Shown: one piece after another, positions 41,385-52,339 of the stretch | Layout of the letters: every line of letters begins with the position of its first letter | Position numbering within the stretch: position 1 is the first letter of the stretch | Assembly (NCBI GenBank): GCA_946965045.2 | Contig: OX337238.1 | Coordinates: forward strand, 3,286,001-3,350,000 | Length of the DNA: 64,000 nucleotides | Reading direction: 5' to 3' | Origin: Epithemia pelagica | Lineage: Eukaryota; Bacillariophyta; Bacillariophyceae; Surirellales; Surirellaceae | Notes under the pieces: model-generated | What the model was told of the DNA's origin: nothing | Databases searched by the model: none | The model's input: only the letters and a program-made list of their open reading frames with translations | Translations under genes and position numbers: made by a program

Positions 41385-42323
41385 ACTAGTCTGGACTTGC
41401 TTGTTCTTGTTGTGTGTGTCTGTTCGGGTCCGTCAATGAATGAATCTCGTTCTTGCGATTCGTCGTTTCAATAGAGCCTGAAGATGGACGATTGGACTTG
41501 TGTTGGCAAATTCAAGAGGAAACAGATTCTCGATCGTGGTCGTTCCAGAAGAGAGACACCAATCTCAAGCAATCTCAAGTATGTATGGAACTTGGAGGAA
41601 TCTCTGGAACGAGCGCGAAATGAAAGGTGCGTAACAAAAGGAGATTGAATGGATGGCCAAGTCAGTTCTGGTTTGGGGGCTGAGAATGCTTTTTGGCGGC
41701 AACAAGTCGTCGCCAATCGCAGCGTCGCCAAATAGTGGTGTGTTTGGCGCGCGCATGTGGAGAAGGCGTGCGAATCAGAATAAGCCGGCGTGCGTTCTTA
41801 CTTGCCTTAATTCCCGCGCGCCTTCCGAATGCCACGTGGGCATGCGTCACATATTATGTTTCGCGTTGGGCCGGATCGTTCATTGTCACAAAAACGAAAA
41901 AACGAACTCTCTCCCCCCAAATCCCCCCCCCCGGCGAATCTGGGTTCTCTAAAACAAGGCAGAAAGTCTGTGGATCGGTGGAAGCGAACCAAGGTGTCAG
42001 GACCGACCATATCGATCGCTGTTGTGTTGACGAGGAACAAGAGAAGCATGATCGATGATGATGCACCTGGATGCAACGAGAACCATTGTCACACTCTCTA
42101 CAATAGACTACTACTAGCTAGTAGAGAGGAGGAGGAGGAGGAGAAACGAAAGAATGAGAACCAACCACCAGCAGCAGATGGTTCGTATCGAGGCACAAGG
42201 CAAGGGTCGAACGATCCATTCCTTGTTCCCACAATCACAAACAAAAAACTTATAACGACAACATTCAACCCCTACAAACGGACCCTTTCTTGAACCAACG
42301 ACAACAACGATCACAACAAGAAC
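41385..42323. other. Intergenic region between divergent gene B and the gene at 42324
   Basis: About 0.94 kb between two divergent starts, so it should hold both promoters. Visible items are a C-rich stretch near 41920-41935 and a GAGGAGGAGGAG run near 42125. No TATA box or gene can be assigned with confidence. Confidence 0.45.
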
Positions 42324-42383
42324 ATGATTTTTGGGATTGTGACACCCGACGATGACATTGTGTTGGACGAACCAACAACCAAG

Positions 42384-42415
<32 letters not shown>

Positions 42416-42938
42416 GACCGACCAGCCAACCACCACCAAGACAACCACAACTACGTTGCGACGCGAACCCAGTTTCTTTTTCGATGATTTAATGATTGCC
42501 GCCGAACAATCCTCGTGGTGGGGATTCGTGACACTGTTGGCCACCACGGGCGGCTTGGTGACCTTGCTCTGGTGGTGGTGCCTCGCGCACAATGGCACGC
42601 ATTCGACGCGAGAACATTTGGAACATGTCTCGACACGATTGGCCCAGGAATTTACCACGGGCCATTGGCATTGGCACGATGTGCCCACTCTCTTTACCAC
42701 TACTTTGCCCATGCCCAAGCGGCTCGAATCTCTGACGGGACAACATGTCTTGCACGAGTTGCATCCCCCGCAAACGGCCGCCTCGCGTCCCTTTGTGTTG
42801 CAACACTATGACGACATGGAAGAGGACCAACCAGAGGAACCAACAACGACAACAACCACTTCCTTTGCGAGCAATGCCTGGTCCTGGTTGTTGCAACGGA
42901 ATCCTCATGAGGAGGAAGAACAAGCCATGACCAACTAA
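42324..42938 (+). CDS. Small single-pass membrane protein with poly-Asn tract
   Basis: 204 residues from MIFGIVTPDDD. A ten-residue Asn run, encoded by an (AAC)n repeat at about 42385-42413, precedes a Thr-rich stretch. One hydrophobic helix is at about residues 65-88 (WWGFVTLLATTGGLVTLLWW). The C-terminal part is His/Pro/Glu-rich and ends QAMTN. It lacks the family module of genes A-C. No known domain recognised. Confidence 0.6.
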
Positions 42939-42944
42939 TCACAA

Positions 42945-42970
<26 letters not shown>
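42945..42970. repeat. (AG)n dinucleotide microsatellite
   Basis: AG repeat immediately after the 42324 gene's stop codon. Confidence 0.9.
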
Positions 42971-42977
<7 letters not shown>

Positions 42978-43896
42978 CTACAATGATCGGTACGTTTCTC
43001 CTCCCGAGGCGTCTCTTGTTTGGAACCAACCGTTCGGACCCCTGTATACCTCTCCACACACAAAAGACAGACGGCGTGGAATGACGTTTCTCCACACATT
43101 TTCTTCTGCATACAGTACATTATACACATAGAGAGATTCATAGGAATTTTATAGCTGTTGTAATAACTTGTACGTTTCTTGTCTCCACCACTCGAGAGAG
43201 CCAGTGCTCCTACACGGCTAGGAAACGCAGGGACTACCAGCAGGAGGGGGGCCGGGAGGATGATTCCGACCGACGACTGTGGAGGGACCTTCTCCTCTCA
43301 CAACTCGCACCTTTTCATTCGTTTTGTGAGAGAACGAGATTGGAGATTGTAGAATCGTCTTTTCTCGCAACGGGAAACCGTTCACTTGCTGGACGCACGT
43401 TCTAGTCCAACCGAACGAACCAATGGCCAACGAAACTATAGGATATCATCTATCCAAATTTCTTCGGACCAGAAGGGCTGACTCTGGTCCATTTGGATGG
43501 GTTAAGAGAGAAGAACAAAAATTGACAAACACCGAACACGATCTGCTGTGGTGCTCACCGGGATCACTGCCTATGGTTGTTGTTCCGGCACGACGATTTC
43601 CTTGGCACCTTCACATGCTGGTGGAATAAGCCTACACGTTCGTTCCAAAACATTCAACTGGACTCGTTGCCTCGTTCGTTCGTCCGAGCACAGTTTTTTT
43701 TTCGTTTCGTTTCTTGTACTACCACTCTTCCTGGAGTCGTTCTACAGACCATTGAAGAAGAACAAATAATTCGTTCCTATACTAGTATAATTCCCCAGGG
43801 TTCAATTCAGTTACAAATATAAAATAGAGTAGAGAGACATGGACGACGGTTCCGAGTACCCGCATGACTTTGTTGTTGTTTCGAGACTCTCCATGA
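42971..43896. other. Intergenic region between convergent genes
   Basis: Between the 42324 gene and the gene C stop. No conserved frame or repeat seen; presumably 3' UTRs. Confidence 0.4.
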
Positions 43897-45622
43897 CTAG
43901 TTGGGTGCCGCATCTTGCGCATCCGACGATGACGACGACGAGGTCCAATATTGGGAAAATGTCCAAGAGGGAGTGGCATCAGTGGCTGGAGAAGACGGTT
44001 CCACGGTTGTGGTTGTTGTTGGTTCATCGTGATAACTGCTGCGCGATCCCGTCAAGGTGGACCAATACGAGGAGGAGGGTGACGGATGAGCGGGTGGCAC
44101 CTCTTCTTGTTTGAGAGGAATCACAGTTGCGTCCTTAGTTGTGGAAGACGACGGAACAAACGACCAGACGTAGGACCAGGTGGAGGAGGGAAGAGCAGGT
44201 TCCTCTTGCTCCTCTTCTTTTTGTACCACGGGATCCGGGGAAGAAGAACCAAACCAGTGGGCCACGGAAAAGAGCGAGGCGCTGGTGGGTTCCTCTTGTT
44301 GTGGTGATTCTTGCTCGGGGACCACCACCGCTGGTTCGGCCTTGGGGCTGTTACTACTACCACTACTGACCAACACGAGGGTTGTGACGGGCAGCAAGAG
44401 GAGTGCCATGACAATGAGCAGGACGGCACGCGCCCGAGACTGCACACGAGTAAAGGAATCTTGCTTTTGCACGTCGACAACGACCGAGGCTTTTTCACCA
44501 GTTGCTTCCGGGGTGTTGTTCTTCGTAACGTCGGCACCAAGCTCGTTGGGGTGGTCAAAACTCACCACCTTTTTCTCGAGAACGGGTGGTTCTACCAAGG
44601 AGGAGGAAACATCCTCCACAGTCTTTGGTTCTTCCTTCTTGTCCGTCTTCTTGGTTTCGACCGTCGATGGTTCTGGCTGCTTCTTGTTGTTGGCTTTGGC
44701 CGAAGCTTGTTTGGACAGAACCGCAGCGGAAGAAGTCACAGCAGCTTTTTCGTGGGGCTTGGTCGCTTGGGCTTTACCAATAGTAGTAGGAGTAGTGGGC
44801 GTCTTTTTGGTGGGTGTGGATGGAGCAGTATTACTACGTGGAGAAGTCGTGGCCGTTCGAAAGGGTGACGAGGGCAAGGAAAAGAATCGTCGTCGAAAGG
44901 TGGGAGCCGGCGAGGAACTGTTGTTGCTACTGCTGGTGGTAGATTTGCTGCGCGAGGGCGACGACCGAAAACGAAAGGGGGAGGATGGAGTGGTGTTGGT
45001 CGTCGTTGGAGTAGGAGTGGTCGTGGTGCGCTTGGCCGGTAGTTTGGTGGAAGATTTGTGAGTCTTGTTCTTCTTCTTCTTGGAGGATTTACTGCCCCCA
45101 TTGAGCGTCGAACCCGTCAAGGTGGACGAGGCCGAGACGGCATCGTCGTCGACAGCGGCGACTGGATGGGGATTGTTGTCCCCCGTGACCAGGGGAAGCA
45201 CCAAGGGGGCCTCCGAGGTTTTGGACGACGACGACAGGGCGACAAGGTTGACTTGTTTGGCACATTGCGTGGTTCGATGGTGCGTCACATTCCAGGTGGG
45301 ATGCTCCTTGAGGAGTTGGGCCTGCACTTGCGACACAGACAAGGGGGTCTGTGAAACGAAGAAAAGATTTCTTATGAGAGAAGTCCAGACCGACAAACAC
45401 ACGCAGTCTTTCTCGCTTTTGACGTACCTTGGTATCTTGATTCGAATCGACAATGGCTTTAATGGCTTGCGTCAATTCTTCCGAAGTGGGAATGTAGGTT
45501 GCCGTCGTTTTGGCCGTTTGGGGAGTTGTCGTCGTTGTGGTTGCCTTTTGGCTGGTGCTGGTGCTTGGCGACTTGGGGTTGGCTGTCGCAATGGCCGTGT
45601 TGGTACCGGCGTGTTCCATCAT
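43897..45622 (-). CDS. Gene C: family module plus internal membrane helix, two exons
   Basis: Exon 1 is 45622-45428 (65 residues, MMEHAGTNTA); a 79-bp intron spans 45427-45349 (GTACGT donor, TTTCACAG acceptor); exon 2 is 45348-43897. Total about 548 residues. Splicing in phase 0, at the same place as in gene B, joins SEELTQAIKAIVDSNQDTK to TPLSVSQVQAQLLKEHPTW and HRTTQCAKQV. A Ser/Thr/Pro-rich basic region with RRRFFSLPSS follows, then a Lys/Glu-rich linker, one transmembrane helix at about residues 368-392 (AVLLIVMALLLLPVTTLVLV), and an acidic/Ser-rich tail ending AQDAAPN. Function unknown. Confidence 0.75.
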
Positions 45623-46117
45623 GGTCTCTTGCTTCTTGCTTCTCGGTTCTTCTTCTTCGCTGTGTCGTTTCTCAAAGACACGCCAAATCTTTTGCAACGT
45701 CTCTTTTTCTCGTAGAGTGCGACAAGTTTCAAACGAGAAGTCGGTAGATGCAATTTGCTATGGTTGGATCTATGAGGGTGGCTGAACGGTGATAGAGATT
45801 TTCAGTTCGCAATTCGGATCGTCGATCTCACATTGATGGTAACCCTCTTTCTCTATAGAGCCAAACAGTACTACCAAAACCATTTGGTTGTTTTGTCTGC
45901 GCCTCGGACAGCCGTTGTGGGGGATGAGAGAAAAAGGCCCAACCACGGAGAGAATGCATTCGTTGCGGCAACTGCAAACTGCAGTTGATAAGTAGTATGG
46001 CGAACAAAGTACTAAGAGAATGGGGGAAGGCCCAAGACGAATGCTTGGGGGGATGCCCCCAAATGAAAGACAGGAAAGTCTGGACCGCCCCCAACGAAAA
46101 AATCCGGTTTCTAGCCA
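45623..46117. other. Gene C upstream region and hAT-2 target
   Basis: Presumed gene C promoter, then a stretch with GGGGGGATGCCCCC and CCGCCCCC blocks that ends at the hAT-2 target site TTCGGGGG (46118-46125). No gene. Confidence 0.45.
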
Positions 46118-46125
46118 TTCGGGGG

Positions 46126-46721
46126 CAGGGTGTGGAAGTCACTAGCGAAAAATTTTTTAAGTTCTGCAACTTTTGAACTTTTTCACCATAATTTCACAAA
46201 TCAAATCACATTACTAGCCTTTCCCAAACGAACTTTTTGCACAAAGTCAAATCGCTCACATTTTTCATCGAACTTGACTTGGACCCATCCAACTTAGTTA
46301 TTTACAAGCTCTTATTACCGGAACATTGGCACACACCAATGTAATTATCCAAGTTGCAATTTTCTCACATAGTTCAATCAAGTTACATGTCTCCACTTAG
46401 TGACTCGAAGTCTGAAGTCTAATTGCAAGTCTCAAGATTAGAACTAAATTCTCCAAATCAAGTTGAAATTTTACTTCATTGCAACTAGTGTCAGTGTCGA
46501 CTGTCGACACTTGGTCACTTGGCACCATCCTACAGTAACAAACACAGTCAACAAGATATAATCGGTACTGGCCCCTTACCTCTTACCTCTTAACACTGAA
46601 CCCAACACACAATCTCTTCACCTCTGTTGTGGCTTGTTGCAGCGTTACAGCACACGAATGAGGTGTGATTTTTCCAGTTGACACTGTCGGAATCAAACAA
46701 CCAATCTCTGGTTGAAAGCAC
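46126..46721. repeat. hAT-2 left end and subterminal motifs
   Basis: The terminal repeat is followed by AT-rich DNA with TTGCAACT/AGTTGCAA variants near 46160, 46350 and 46480, plausible transposase-binding sites. The transposase promoter should also lie here. Confidence 0.65.
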
Positions 46722-49700
46722 ATGTCTTTGTTGCCAATCGAGGACATTGAAGTAGATTTGAACTCCCCTGCTGTTTCCAGTCTTTCATCAGCGACATTCA
46801 TGTATGCCATGGCTCCCCAAGGAAAGAATCAACAGCAGTCATCTCAATCCTCCAAAGAAGCTCGACTATCGTCAGCAACTGGAGGTGACGACAACAATGA
46901 AGAACCCACGAACCCACCGACAACAACCAATGAAAGAGAAAATGAAAACCAGGCGCCTCCTACAACAGCCAACAATGAAGACAACTCTCAACAAGTTGCT
47001 GCTCCTGCTCCTACGGACGAGGGACCCTTGACACAAAGCCGAAAGGATGAAATCAAACAAGAGAAATCACATGTCTCGTTTTGTCCACCTCCGAAGAAGC
47101 TCTTTCGAAATTTCGAAAATTCGTTCTTTGGAAAAGTTCGTTACCTGAACTTCAAGAAATTGACCAGCACAAAGAAGACCTTAAAATCAAACCCCGCTGT
47201 CAATTTGGGGAAAATGCCAGGTTTATTTTCGTGTCTGCAATTGTTAGAGTCAGCTTCTGATGAAGACAAAGAAATGAACGATGGCTATCATTCCATTGTA
47301 AAGAAGCTTGTTGTTTGTCCACATTGCTTCGACGACCCGACTGTTAGTCTCGACAAATGTCTCCTTGGTCTTGGCAGAGGCCTTTTGTCCAACATCAGCA
47401 CACACTTCGGTAAATACCACCCCGAAGTCGTGGAAGATACTGCCTCTGTTGCAACCGACCCTACTCAACAACCCATTTCCATGTATTCTGGCACAATGGT
47501 TAGCAAACAAGATGCCAGAGTAATGTTTCATCACTTTGTTTCATCAGTCAATTTATAAGTTCGTGAATGACTGTGGTTTCCCGGTATCAACTGTTGAGAA
47601 GGAATCGTTTAGAGATCTTCTTAAGTGTGCAATTGCCAACGCCCCAAAGCTCAAGGAAAAGGACTGTTCCATAAGCAACAAAGCAATCACTCGGATGAGA
47701 TTGGAGTCCTACAATGATTTTCTCAAGACCGTTACGGAACTTGGAGAAAACGTACGACAAGCGTACCATGATCTCTGCAACAAACCCATCGCCTTCTCTA
47801 CGATAACACACGACATCTGGCAGGGAAATGACAAGGATGTCCTTGGGGTTTGTTTGATGTTCACCGATCCTCGGAACTGTAAATCTTACAGACTCCCGAT
47901 TGGCCTTTGCTCAACAAAGGGCCATACAGCAAAACAAGTAGCCGACCACACCTCATCAATCCTCAACGCTGTCGGCTTTACGCAACAAGACCTCTCTGCC
48001 TCCGTGAATGACAACACGAACTCCGCCGTGTTGGCTGGAAAGTATATAGTGGGTAATAAGACAGGCGGCAAGTGCAACATGCACAGGGCCAAACTGATCT
48101 TGAAACACTCCACAGGTCTGGCAGTCCGGAAAAAAAAGGCAAAGTGGTGGACAGTAACGAGGAATTCATGACTGTTTATAGAAAATTCTTCAAATTTGCA
48201 GCATGGATGGTGAGTTCGCGTGCCAAAAGATTTGAAAAGCTACGTTCCTACGCCCTAAAACATGGGAGGAAGGTCATCAAAGTCTCTATGCCGAATACAA
48301 CCCGTGTTGGAGGCTGCATCATTACCTTTCATGACCTATTCCGGAACAAATTTGTAACGGATATGTATGCAAAAGAGAAATTTGAGTACAAGGACGACGA
48401 ATTCATTAAACATTATCCGCTCTTGGCCGAATTCGAGGGAATCTTGGCCCCACTCAAACAAGTCTCCATGTCACTCCAAGTTGACGACCCTTCTGCATCG
48501 GCTTGTTCATTGCTGGAAATCTTCACCAGTAAGCATTGTGTGGAAGTTATGAAAGATAAGGGAGTGCCCGTGTTGACTGTTACTGGGCCTAATGCACGCC
48601 CATGGGATACCAGTCTCACCATCGCTAAGCTTCAATCGTATCGAGACATTGTAACATACGACAAATTGTCAGAAAAGAGTCAATTGTTGATCGAGCGAGT
48701 ACTTGTGGAATATACAAACTACATTCAGGAAGGCCATGACTCCCACGCTGAACACGCCATGTGTGGACATCCTTTCCTTGCATCTTATGGTCCCAACATA
48801 CTGAAAACCATAAAGGTTTACGACGATGAGAGTCTTAAACGGATTCGGAAAGAATTTGTGATGGACATTGTCCGCAAGTTCTCGCAGCCAAAGAAGAATG
48901 GCACCAATCCCCAGTCCAAGTCGAGTCAGCAGGAACGTGAACAACAAAAGGAAAGTACACCTGTGGAGATCATCGAGGACGAAGAGGAAGAGTCTTCAGT
49001 CCCAAAAGCTGTCTCGAATGTAATGGACTGCTTTAACATCTTCAAGACACATCGCATCACCAAGGAGAAAGAAAATGCTGCACTGATGGAGGCGACGGCG
49101 ACAAGTACAAGTACAGATGACCAAGTTGATAGAGCCAAGCTATACAAGATGTGTGATGAACAGTTCGGACGCTATCTCGAATTCTACGAGAACGTTGTTC
49201 ATGGATCCTGGGAGGACTTGATTCGCCAGTATCCCACTGCCGCATTTCTGAAACTATCTGGTTCGTGGAACCCTGAAAAACGACAAGAATTCCAGTTGGC
49301 CTGTACGGAACACTATTTCCATGTCGTTGGGAAATATTTTGACGTCTTGAAATGGTGGTCCGACAACAAGATGCTATTCCCCAAACTCTTTCCTAGTGCC
49401 TTGATTTGGATATCGAAACCTGCGACAAACGCATTCCAGAAACGCGTGTTCTCTCGGTCGTCGTTCATGGATAGAAATCCCTTAATGAGACGCCAACTAG
49501 ACAAGAACTTTGAAATGCGCACTATGGAAAGTATTACAAGGGAGGTGCGCTCTGAGATTGTCAAGAATGAAAAGCTACTCAAACAAGGCGCGACCTCCGA
49601 CAAAAAAAAGGCAGCCAGTGGCCGCCAAGCAAGGAAGGTGATAGATCTCAGCCAGGAATCTAAAGGGGAAGAAGTCAGTCAGGTACAACAGACCGCACAA

Positions 49701-50381
49701 CAACGCACCCCGGCAGCAGGAACACAAGTTCCTGTTGTCCCACTGGAAAAAGCCACACCAACACAATCCGATATGACTCGGATGGAAACGGTACTACGAG
49801 CAACGTCGAAGCTGGAACTATACGAACTGTCCGGAACTATTGGTGCCCACGGCATAACGGCAGAAACAAGTTACAAGTTCAAGTCGGTCAAAAAGGTTGA
49901 TAAGAAGACAGTTGTGAGCGATGCGACATGGGACGACGTCGAATTGGTTGATCTGGTAGACGATCCACGAGATGAAGACCAACTAGAGGCTTTGGATCGA
50001 AAAGTTGTTGCTCCTTACGACAATGACGAAGACAAGGAAGATTCCGACACGGCGTTAAAAGAAGCCATCCAGGAAAGAAAGAATGAACTCATTCAACAAA
50101 CCGCGTTGGAGAAGACTGTTGCTAGTCTGCCCGTTGCAAAAGCCAATGAAGGCACGAAAGGAGATAGTGGGAAACGTAAAGCCTCTTCAACTATTCAAAA
50201 AGGAAGGAAACGGACGAAACAGAATTCACTCTCTGAGGCACTCGCAAGAACTGTGGTTAGAACACCACGCAAGAAAGACAATCGCAAACCACCCCCAGCC
50301 CCAAACGACTCGCCAACGAGAAGAAGCTCAAGACTTGCAGAGAAGGAAGTCTCAAGTGCAGACAATGACGGTACCAGTTGA
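46722..50381 (+). pseudogene. hAT-2 transposase, in three frames, catalytic Glu replaced
   Basis: Three overlapping pieces form one hAT transposase: 46722-47558, 47536-48171 and 48072-50381. Piece 1 has a BED-like finger (CPHC ... HFGKYH). Piece 2 has candidate catalytic Asp residues in THDIWQG (47812) and SVNDNTNS (48010). Piece 3 has the dimerisation block SKPATNAFQKRVFSRSSF, where the ERxFS glutamate is replaced by Lys (AAA 49440-49442). The breaks are a 13-nt insertion bounded by TGTTTCATCA repeats (47524-47546) and an A8 run (48130-48137). The long C-terminal tail is disordered, with a SUMO-interacting-like KVIDLS and basic patches. Probably inactive. Confidence 0.82.
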
Positions 50382-50483
50382 TCTCCGACCACGAACGTCA
50401 CTGAAGGTGACAATGGAAGAAACGTCACGGAAACTTTACATCCATAATCGCAGTGCATTTTGGTAAATACAATATATTGACAG

Positions 50484-52325
50484 TCATTTAGTATATTCTT
50501 TTATCAACTGCAGAAAGAAATACTTGAGATGGCGAAGATTCGCTGGAGATTTAGATTCGGATTGGTCATGAGAGTGAGCCACAATAAAAGACTCCATTTG
50601 TTCTTGGCACTTACTTCTGGTCTGTGATTTGTTAAGTAGTTGTCCTAGAGAACCAAATAAAGGATTGATCTCCTCCCATTGTTCTTTAGGAAGCCATGAT
50701 TGAAGGTTCAAAGAGCATTCCATGCCGTCATTGATATGAGATTCCGTCCAATTGAGAACCTTAGTTGATCAGATAACATGAATATCTGAGGGAATTCCTT
50801 CCGTCCGGCCAAATGCCGTTTGTAGAATGATTGTTCCCGTCTTGTGGCCAATTCCAGGTAAGGTCATAAGCTCAGTAAGGGAAATGTCTTTAGGAATGCG
50901 ACCTTTGTGTCGCTGGACGAAATAGTCCGCGGCGTTGACTATGCGTTCCGCATTGACACGATACCGTCCTGTTTCTGCAAACAAACTACAGAAAACATCC
51001 ATCCCAAAATATGTAGACACTTCAATTGTTCCTTGTGCACTAGTGATGCCCGATTGGAATAAGCAAGGGATCACTTGAGAGAGACTTTGATCTGATGTGG
51101 CCGAGCTCATCAAGATAACAATGAGACACATGAAGGCTGGGTCAGAGTCTTCATATTCCGACATATTGTTGGTAATCCATTCGGACCATGTGTCTCTGGG
51201 GGCTTCCAAACCAGACTGAAGGAAATACCGACGTAAATGGGAAAGATTATCAAGTAAAAACAGCCGGGAATCAATTGTGGATTGGTTTCTAATGGGGATG
51301 GAAGGGCGAAACATTCTGGTCATGACAGGTTTGGTAATTGCAGGTGTCCCAGGCATGTGTCTGTCGCCATAGACTATCTGTTCCTTGGTGGCACATGATT
51401 GCAATAAAGCATGGCAGAGAACAGTTTTTCTTTGCCGAGTCAAGACATGGGCAGTGGGGGAAAATTGTCTCTTGGTCCAATATTCATCAATGACAGGAGA
51501 AGAAGCCCAATATTCATGGGTGACAGAAGTAGAAGCGTTGTTGCTATTTGGGCCCATGGTAGATTGAGAAGCTTTGGCAACTGGAGTTGATGGAGGACTT
51601 GTATCAATAGGAGGAGGGGACGTCGTTGTATCCAGTTTCATTGAGTAAGGGTCATCCTCCTTCGTGCTCTTCTTAGTATGCGCAACAATGTCCTCAACAA
51701 CGATGTCGATGCTTGGACTAATACAAATAGGACACTCTGTCCGTAGGTCAAAGGAATTTCTAACCTGGATTCTGGCATTGTGTCGGGTCATCCAGGTTAG
51801 AAGATTCCATTCCACGGAAAGTTTAGTGTAGTTGTTTTGCTGATGGTAATCGGCATTGAATTTTTGAAAAGCTCTGAGACCATTGGAGCAAGGCAAAGAA
51901 AATATTGGTCGGCATTTTCCTTCAATGGAGATGAAGGGGAGGTCGTCGGTGGGGGGGTTCATCTCGTATGTGACTTGGAATGAGTCATCTTCTTGGGAAT
52001 ACAGACCCGTAAACACTATTCGACAGACAGTGTTCAGTAAGCTTTCGAATGACATGCGACTTGGAGATAAACAAGGGTGGCTTGTGTTGGATGGATAGTC
52101 GACTTGTTGGAAGTGCAGACTTCCATTGTACCGGGTAAGCCACAGCAACACCACATCTTTTATGTTCTCCATTGCCAAGTCTTGTGTCGCCTTTTCCAAG
52201 GGAGTGGTTAACAAAGTTGAGTCCTCTAGCATCATGGTCATGAACGACATTGGAATATGGGTCACAGTGATGACTTGGTGACAAGTCACATCGAGGTTGA
52301 TTGTACGGTCATCTGATGCTTCCAT
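50484..52325 (-). pseudogene. Endonuclease III-like HhH-GPD DNA glycosylase inside hAT-2, one nonsense codon
   Basis: The frame from ATG 52325 (MEASDDRTIN) to TAG/TAA-type stop at 50484 spans 613 residues and is interrupted once by TGA (50771-50769, residue 519). The N-terminal ~300 residues are unrecognised. The C-terminal region matches the EndoIII fold: LIVILMSSATSDQ, then YRVNAERIVNAADYFV, the helix-hairpin-helix LPGIGHKTG with Lys495, and SDIHV with Asp514. The Lys-Asp spacing is within one residue of E. coli Nth. After the stop, in frame, comes WLPKEQWEEINPLFGSLGQ, the expected C-terminal helix, but the four-cysteine Fe-S loop is missing. Family members cut damaged or modified bases and nick at abasic sites. 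TGA sits where Arg is expected, so CGA-to-TGA. Confidence 0.8.
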
Positions 52326-52339
52326 TGTACTTGAATATT

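Noticed and set aside
44180-45061. 293-residue plus-strand frame opposite gene C
   Set aside because: Antisense to a spliced gene with paralog support; composition is the complement of its Ser/Thr-rich coding.
50761-50775. TGA in the glycosylase gene as selenocysteine
   Set aside because: The aligned family residue is Arg and CGA-to-TGA is one transition; no SECIS element was recognised.
50724-50790. An intron separating the two glycosylase pieces
   Set aside because: Both pieces are in the same frame and the intervening codons read through sensibly apart from one TGA, so a nonsense codon is simpler.
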